Below are positions 10,101 through 16,100 of a stretch of 22,069 nt of DNA, one piece after another; the first letter of the stretch is position 1; the number at the start of each line of letters is the position of its first letter. Made by a program: the position numbers and the translations under genes. Source of the DNA: Plakobranchus ocellatus (lineage: Eukaryota; Mollusca; Gastropoda; Plakobranchidae); NCBI GenBank assembly GCA_019648995.1, contig BLXT01008339.1, positions 1,280,093 through 1,302,161 on the forward strand. The letters run 5' to 3'. The notes beneath the pieces were generated by a model. It was not told where the DNA came from and made no database searches. It worked only from the letters and a program-made list of their open reading frames with translations.

Positions 10101-13100
10101 GAATCTACATATATCTAGCCAGCCTTCACTGTTGCTTAATTCGTACAGTGGAATTCACCTAAGTCAAACTCGCTAAGTCGATTTTCTTTAAAGTAGATTG
10201 TATAGTCTGGAACATTTGGCCTTGTTATGAAGAATAATGCAATGGATATATAGTTGGAAATGAACTTCAAAGTATTTGCTTTCATCTGATCTTTTAGAAT
10301 TGAACAATCACACAACTGTTTGGTTTCATCAGATTATTTGGAACTGATCTATTCACACAACTATTTGGTTTCATCTGATCATTTGGATCTGACCTATTTG
10401 CACAACTATTTGGTTTCATCTGATCATTTGGAACTGATCTACTCACACAACTATTTGGTTTCATCTGATCATTTGGAACTGACGTATTCACACAACTATT
10501 TAGTTTCATCTGATCATTTGGAACTGACCTATTCACACAAATTAAAAAAGAATGTAAAAACACAGACTCTGATTTAGTTTGATTTGGTTTGTCTGTTCGC
10601 AGGTTTACAATCTTGCCTGGAGCAGTGATGGGAAATATTGCGCTACGGTGTCAAAGGATAAAAAAATTCGAGTGTTTGAACCTCGTGCAAGCACTTCCCC
10701 TCTTAGAGTGAGTGATGCATTCATCTCTCCCTCTTCCTCTTTTTCTCTCTCCCCCTCCTGCCCTTTTTTTTACTCTTCCTCTTTTTATCTCTGTCTCTCT
10801 TTCTTCATCCCTCTTTCTCTCTCTTTTTCTTCCTTTCTGTCTGTCTGTCTCTCTCTCGGTGATTTTTAAAAATTTTGACAAAACATTTCAGTAACTATTA
10901 ATTGCTGTCCACAGTCAGGTGTGTGATATTGAATTTACTGTATACACTACATTTAGGATTATCTGTACTTGAAATTTCAACTCATGAAATTTTTAGTTCA
11001 TGAAGATTATAATGTAATCACTACTTTGTTGTTGTTGTTGCTGCTTCTGTTGTCATTTTTATTGTTATTGTTGTTGTTGTTGATATGAATGTCATCTGAA
11101 TGTTGTTTTGCGTACACAATAAATTCACAGAAAGTGAAAAAGATATTAAAATAAGCTCTTTGTATTTTGTATTTTAGAAACATTCTGTGAGAAACGTAGA
11201 AATGGAATGTCGTATGAATGTGTATGCTTGATGTAATTGGAAAGATGGCTTCACATTGTGAGCTATAGAGTCATCTCAGCTACCAGCAGTACAACGCTTA
11301 CCTTATCTCTATTACTGGGAAAAAATAAGTTTCAATGTATTTGATGGGGTTGCTTTTGCAGCTTGTGATTAATTTTGTCTTAAAATAAAAACTCAAGGCT
11401 GTAATAATCTGTTTCTATACGGTGTTTCTCATGGCTTGCACATACAGGAAGGAGAAGGACCTGAGGGCAGCAGGGGTGCTCGGATAGTGTGGACACTCCA
11501 GGACAAGTACCTGGTGGTCACAGGCTTTGATAGGTCAGTCTCTCAACACAGCATAGAACTCTCCTCATTCAAACCCCTCTCAAACTGAAGGACCAGGTTC
11601 TTCATCATCCATCCTCTATCGACAACGTCTCCATGTCCTTTGATTACATTTTTTTTCTTCATTACTGTTTCAAGTTTGATCGCCATGAAGACTTGTATTT
11701 TACACTGAACACAGACCATCAATAGTTCCATGGTTTTACACAAAAAATCTCCCTGCAGCTGAAAAATGTGTTCCTGTCCCAGTGTGAGCACAGGAAGATC
11801 AGCTTGATTGTTTGCATAATAAAATTATCAACCAGTTAAAATCAGTAGACATTGCAGTTCATGTTCCACTATGAAGTATTTAAGTACAAGGCATTATTTT
11901 TGTATGTATTGAAACACAATATTCAAAGTTGCTTTTCTCTGTCCACTGTACAGAATGTCAGCCCAGCAAATTCTGGTCTACCGGTCAGACGAGCTTGAAA
12001 TCCTGCACAAACTGGACCTCATCATCTCGCCGGCCATCCTGGTGCCTTTCTATGACCCTGATAGTTCCGTCCTGTTTCTCAACTGTCGGGTAATACAAGG
12101 CATTTTGTTTGTAGTGAAGTTTGATTTTCAGACTTTAATCAGAGGGCTGCTGAAATAATCCATTCAATGGGTATTGAAATGGTTTCAGTGAGAAAGTGCA
12201 GAGTAGCTGAAACTGATGAACAAATCTTGTAATTTAGCAATTCCAGATCATCTAGAGAGAGAGAGGAAGAAATTATTAATTCAAATTAAATTTGATTAGC
12301 TCTAGAATTCTTTCTGTTTGAACCATCGCCAAGTAAACCCTGGTTGATGTTAACATCTCCATTTGTACTTCTGCTTGAAACAGACTTTTGATGAACTTGA
12401 AGTCTGAGAGGTGAAGATTTCTGTAAGAGGTAAAACTTGGAAACCAGCAAGACTATCAATCTTACAATAAAGGCTAAAGGCAGAGAGAAATAACCAAGTG
12501 TATTGTTATATATTGAGCAGAGTGCTGACTCTATGTGTATTATATTCAAGACTTCCAAAACACAGACAATTAATGACATCCCCACCCTCTCCCTGTATGC
12601 ATGCATAGTCTGCCACTATTTGTATCTTCCCTTCAAGTGGGTGAGGTAAGCTCTACTGAAGAGAAACTTACTCATCCAGCCAGTTCCATTCAGCGGATTC
12701 CTCTGTTCATTGGTGTTTCTTTTTTTTGCTGTTAGAAAAAAAGATGTTTGATGCTGTCCACAGTGGTTTTGTTTTTTTGATATAATAGAATCCAACTCTA
12801 TTCACTGGGAATAAGAAGATTGGATTTTACAAAGCCAAAGAGCAGAAAAAATCTGAACATCTTAAAAACTTCAATTAATGAGAAACTGGAATTATCAGGT
12901 TTCTTCTGTATTTAATCAACGGTAACTACAATTATTTTCGGTTTTTCCCTAAACTTTTGTGGTAATTTTTTTTTTTTTTTTTTTTAAATTTTTTATTTTT
13001 ATAATTTTTAAAAAAAATCATTATGAATTGCATGACATCAAGAAGATGATTAGGCACAACTTTGTCAAGTTCAATAAGCCAAGAATCCTCTACTTTTATT

Positions 13101-16100
13101 TGTTTTAGCTCGCCATTATGTTCTTTATTTTTTCAAACCATAAACTTCAAATTGACAAAGCTGATCAATAAATGTAACCATCAATATGTAGAATGTGAAC
13201 AACCACAAACATTTATTATCCCAGGGAGACCGTATCATTGGCACGTATGAAGTGTCGGACGAGGAACCGCATTTGTTTGATTGTGCTCCGTTCAAGATGG
13301 AAACGACGCTGCAAGGTGTGAGCTTCCTGCCTAAACGCGTGTGTGATGTTAGGGCTGTGGAAGTAGCACGAGCCTGGCGTCTGACTGACCACAGTGTTGA
13401 GGGCATCAGCTTTAATGTGCCTAGAGTAAAGGTATACTGAAATAATCACGAATCTTACCTTCACTGTGGGGCATTAATGTTGAAACAGTAAAAAGTTGCA
13501 GTGCAAGGATCACCTCTTTTCTTCTTTCGTTGCATTCAATTAAAACTGGATCTACATAGTTAACAACAAAAGTTTAACTTGTTATTTTTACTAGCCATTT
13601 TGTAAGAAAAATTTGCTTGCTTTTTTTTTTTCCTGGATAAAAAATGCATATAAATTGCTAAACATTACACTGACCTTACGTAGATTATGTGATAATAATG
13701 CCTAAAGCTGGTAATTTGGTAAATATATTTTGGGATTGACACCATTGTTGCAATGTTGGTTTTATTTTTACGAGTGCAATTCAAAATGATTTTTTTTGTA
13801 TATTTAATGACATTAAAAAAATTGTCATTTTTTTTTTTTTTTTTTTTGCTTTTGCTTCAATTTTCCTAGACAGAATTTTTCCAAGATGATCTGTTTCCAG
13901 CGACTCGTGTGACCTGGAAGCCAACCATGACAGCCGCTGAATGGTTGGCTGGAGCAAACAACCAACCAGAAATTATCAGTCTCAAACCTGCCGACATGAC
14001 GCCATGTAGGTTTGGTTTAGACTTTTGCAGCTGGAAACTGCTCAAAACTTTGAAGATAATGACCTGCTCAGGATTTGACCTTCTTTCATGATGATTTTGA
14101 GAAGATAAAATCTGTCTTGCGCTGACTGTTTGTTGACAGTGTTAGGAAAAACTGAAGAAAACTTTACTCAGTTTTGTATTTTAACAAGAATGCTGAACAA
14201 TGATGATGGAAAAAACGACAAAAATAACAAAATTCCCCCCCCCAGAAAAAAGTAAAAAGAAAAAAGCATACACACTCATATACACAAAATCGAAGGGAAA
14301 TAAAGAAGAAGAATTAAATGAACCTGTTTTGAGTGGACCTGTTTTCAGGTGGTACCGGTTGTTTTCCGTGGTCCTCGAGTGATTAGAGAGCGTTGCTCAA
14401 AATTTGCAAGCTCAAAAAAAAAAAAAAAATTTGTAAACTGCTGATTAAAGCAAACAAAAATCACCAGCAAATTTCAATTTAAGCACTTAAATGAACTGGG
14501 GGCCTTTTTTTCCATTTATTATTTCCAACTTTTCTAATATTCCCTGCACAAACTCATCAAATCTTGCTACTGCAGATGACCAGACCTCAGACTTCTCCCA
14601 TAGATAAGCTGTAGTGTAGCTTTGATTGTTATTTTATAACTTTTTGAAGATGACAAAAAAGATCATGGTTAAAAGAGTAGGCATTTGGACACAATAGGAA
14701 AAGCTGACCATCCAGCTGCCCATGCCCTTAGCACGGATCTTGACCTTTGTAACACCCTGTGGAAACCTTAGATCTGGAAAATTGAGGCCCCAAGGACCTG
14801 AGATCACCTTTTAGTGGAAGGACTATAGGCTAAAAGTAAAGACAAAGTTCTGTTAAGGAATTCTAATTTTTGTCTGAATTACAAAGAAACAGCCATTGTC
14901 TTCCAGGTTAAGAAAAAAAGAAAAAAAAAAAGTCTTGACCCTTTTATTTTTCCTTGGTGTTTCAGAATACATGAGGCTTACTTCAGTAGACATACCAGAC
15001 ATATTTAGAATGAGAGTTAGGGCTGCCAAACAGCTCGGCTGAAACACAATACGCTATATGTGTAGCAGTCCCACAAAATGAGTGATGTTGTAGTTTGGCA
15101 TGATTGGCTTTTAAATGAAAACCATTAGCTTGCGAGGTGAAAATTTCTCACCTGTCTATGTGGGGAACTTTCTATAGACATGCTATACACTTTTATACAT
15201 AAAGCATTGGGAATTTTACTTCTTTAATACATGTATTTTGAGTTAATCTCAGTGATGCAGACCCACAACTCGACTCATTTCATGAGACTGCTACACATAT
15301 ATATGTATATATATATATATATGTGTGTGATATGATAATGATCCACATGCCATTTTTGAATCAAAGAGCTCCTACCCTGAAGCCTCTTTGTCACAGTCAC
15401 TGACATTACAATAGTTATCGGTAGTACTGCTCAAAAGCCCCAGAGTCTGACAAATCTTTTGTTTCCCCAGTGAGTGAAGCACCACAGGAAGCTCCAAAAG
15501 TGAAGAAATTTGAGAGCTACAACCCGGAGACTTTCAAGACAGACCAGCAAAGAAAGGACGAGGTCAGTTGAGCAGGAGCTTTAATGATTGATTATCTTTA
15601 CTGTTGCTGGAGTTGATGTTTGGATGGTGTAACCTGATCATCGTTGATTGATTGATTTTCTCTACTGTTGCTGGAGTTGATGTTTGGATGGTGTAACCTG
15701 ATCATCATTGATTGATTGATTAATTTTCTCTTCTGTTGCTGGAGTTGATGTTTGGATGGCGTGAACTGATCATTATTGATTGACTGATTGATTTTCTCTA
15801 CTGTTGCTGCAGTTGATGTTTGGATGGTGTAACCTGATCATCATTGATTGATTTAGTGATTTTCTCTACTGTTACTGCAGTGGATGTTGTAGCCTGAAGA
15901 CTAGAAGATTTAGGATAAAAAATGATTCAGATAAATTAGATAAATGGGACTGGCAGTATGATTCGCTGAGTATTTGTAAAATGTTTTTTTCTTTAGAGTT
16001 TACAAGGGATTTGCTGATTGTGACGAATGGTTACTGTTAGTGTGAATTGAGGTTAGAGTTAGATCTAGAATAGATCTAGACTCGTAATGGGTTATATTGT

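Noticed and set aside
10294..10577. Open frames of 85-89 codons on both strands with 15-residue periodicity
   Set aside because: They follow from a 45-bp tandem repeat in an intron; both strands open, no start context, no known domain. Listed as a repeat, not a gene.
12286..12606. Minus-strand frame of 106 codons
   Set aside because: It lies within an intron, has no recognised domain, and is of a length expected by chance in a window this size.
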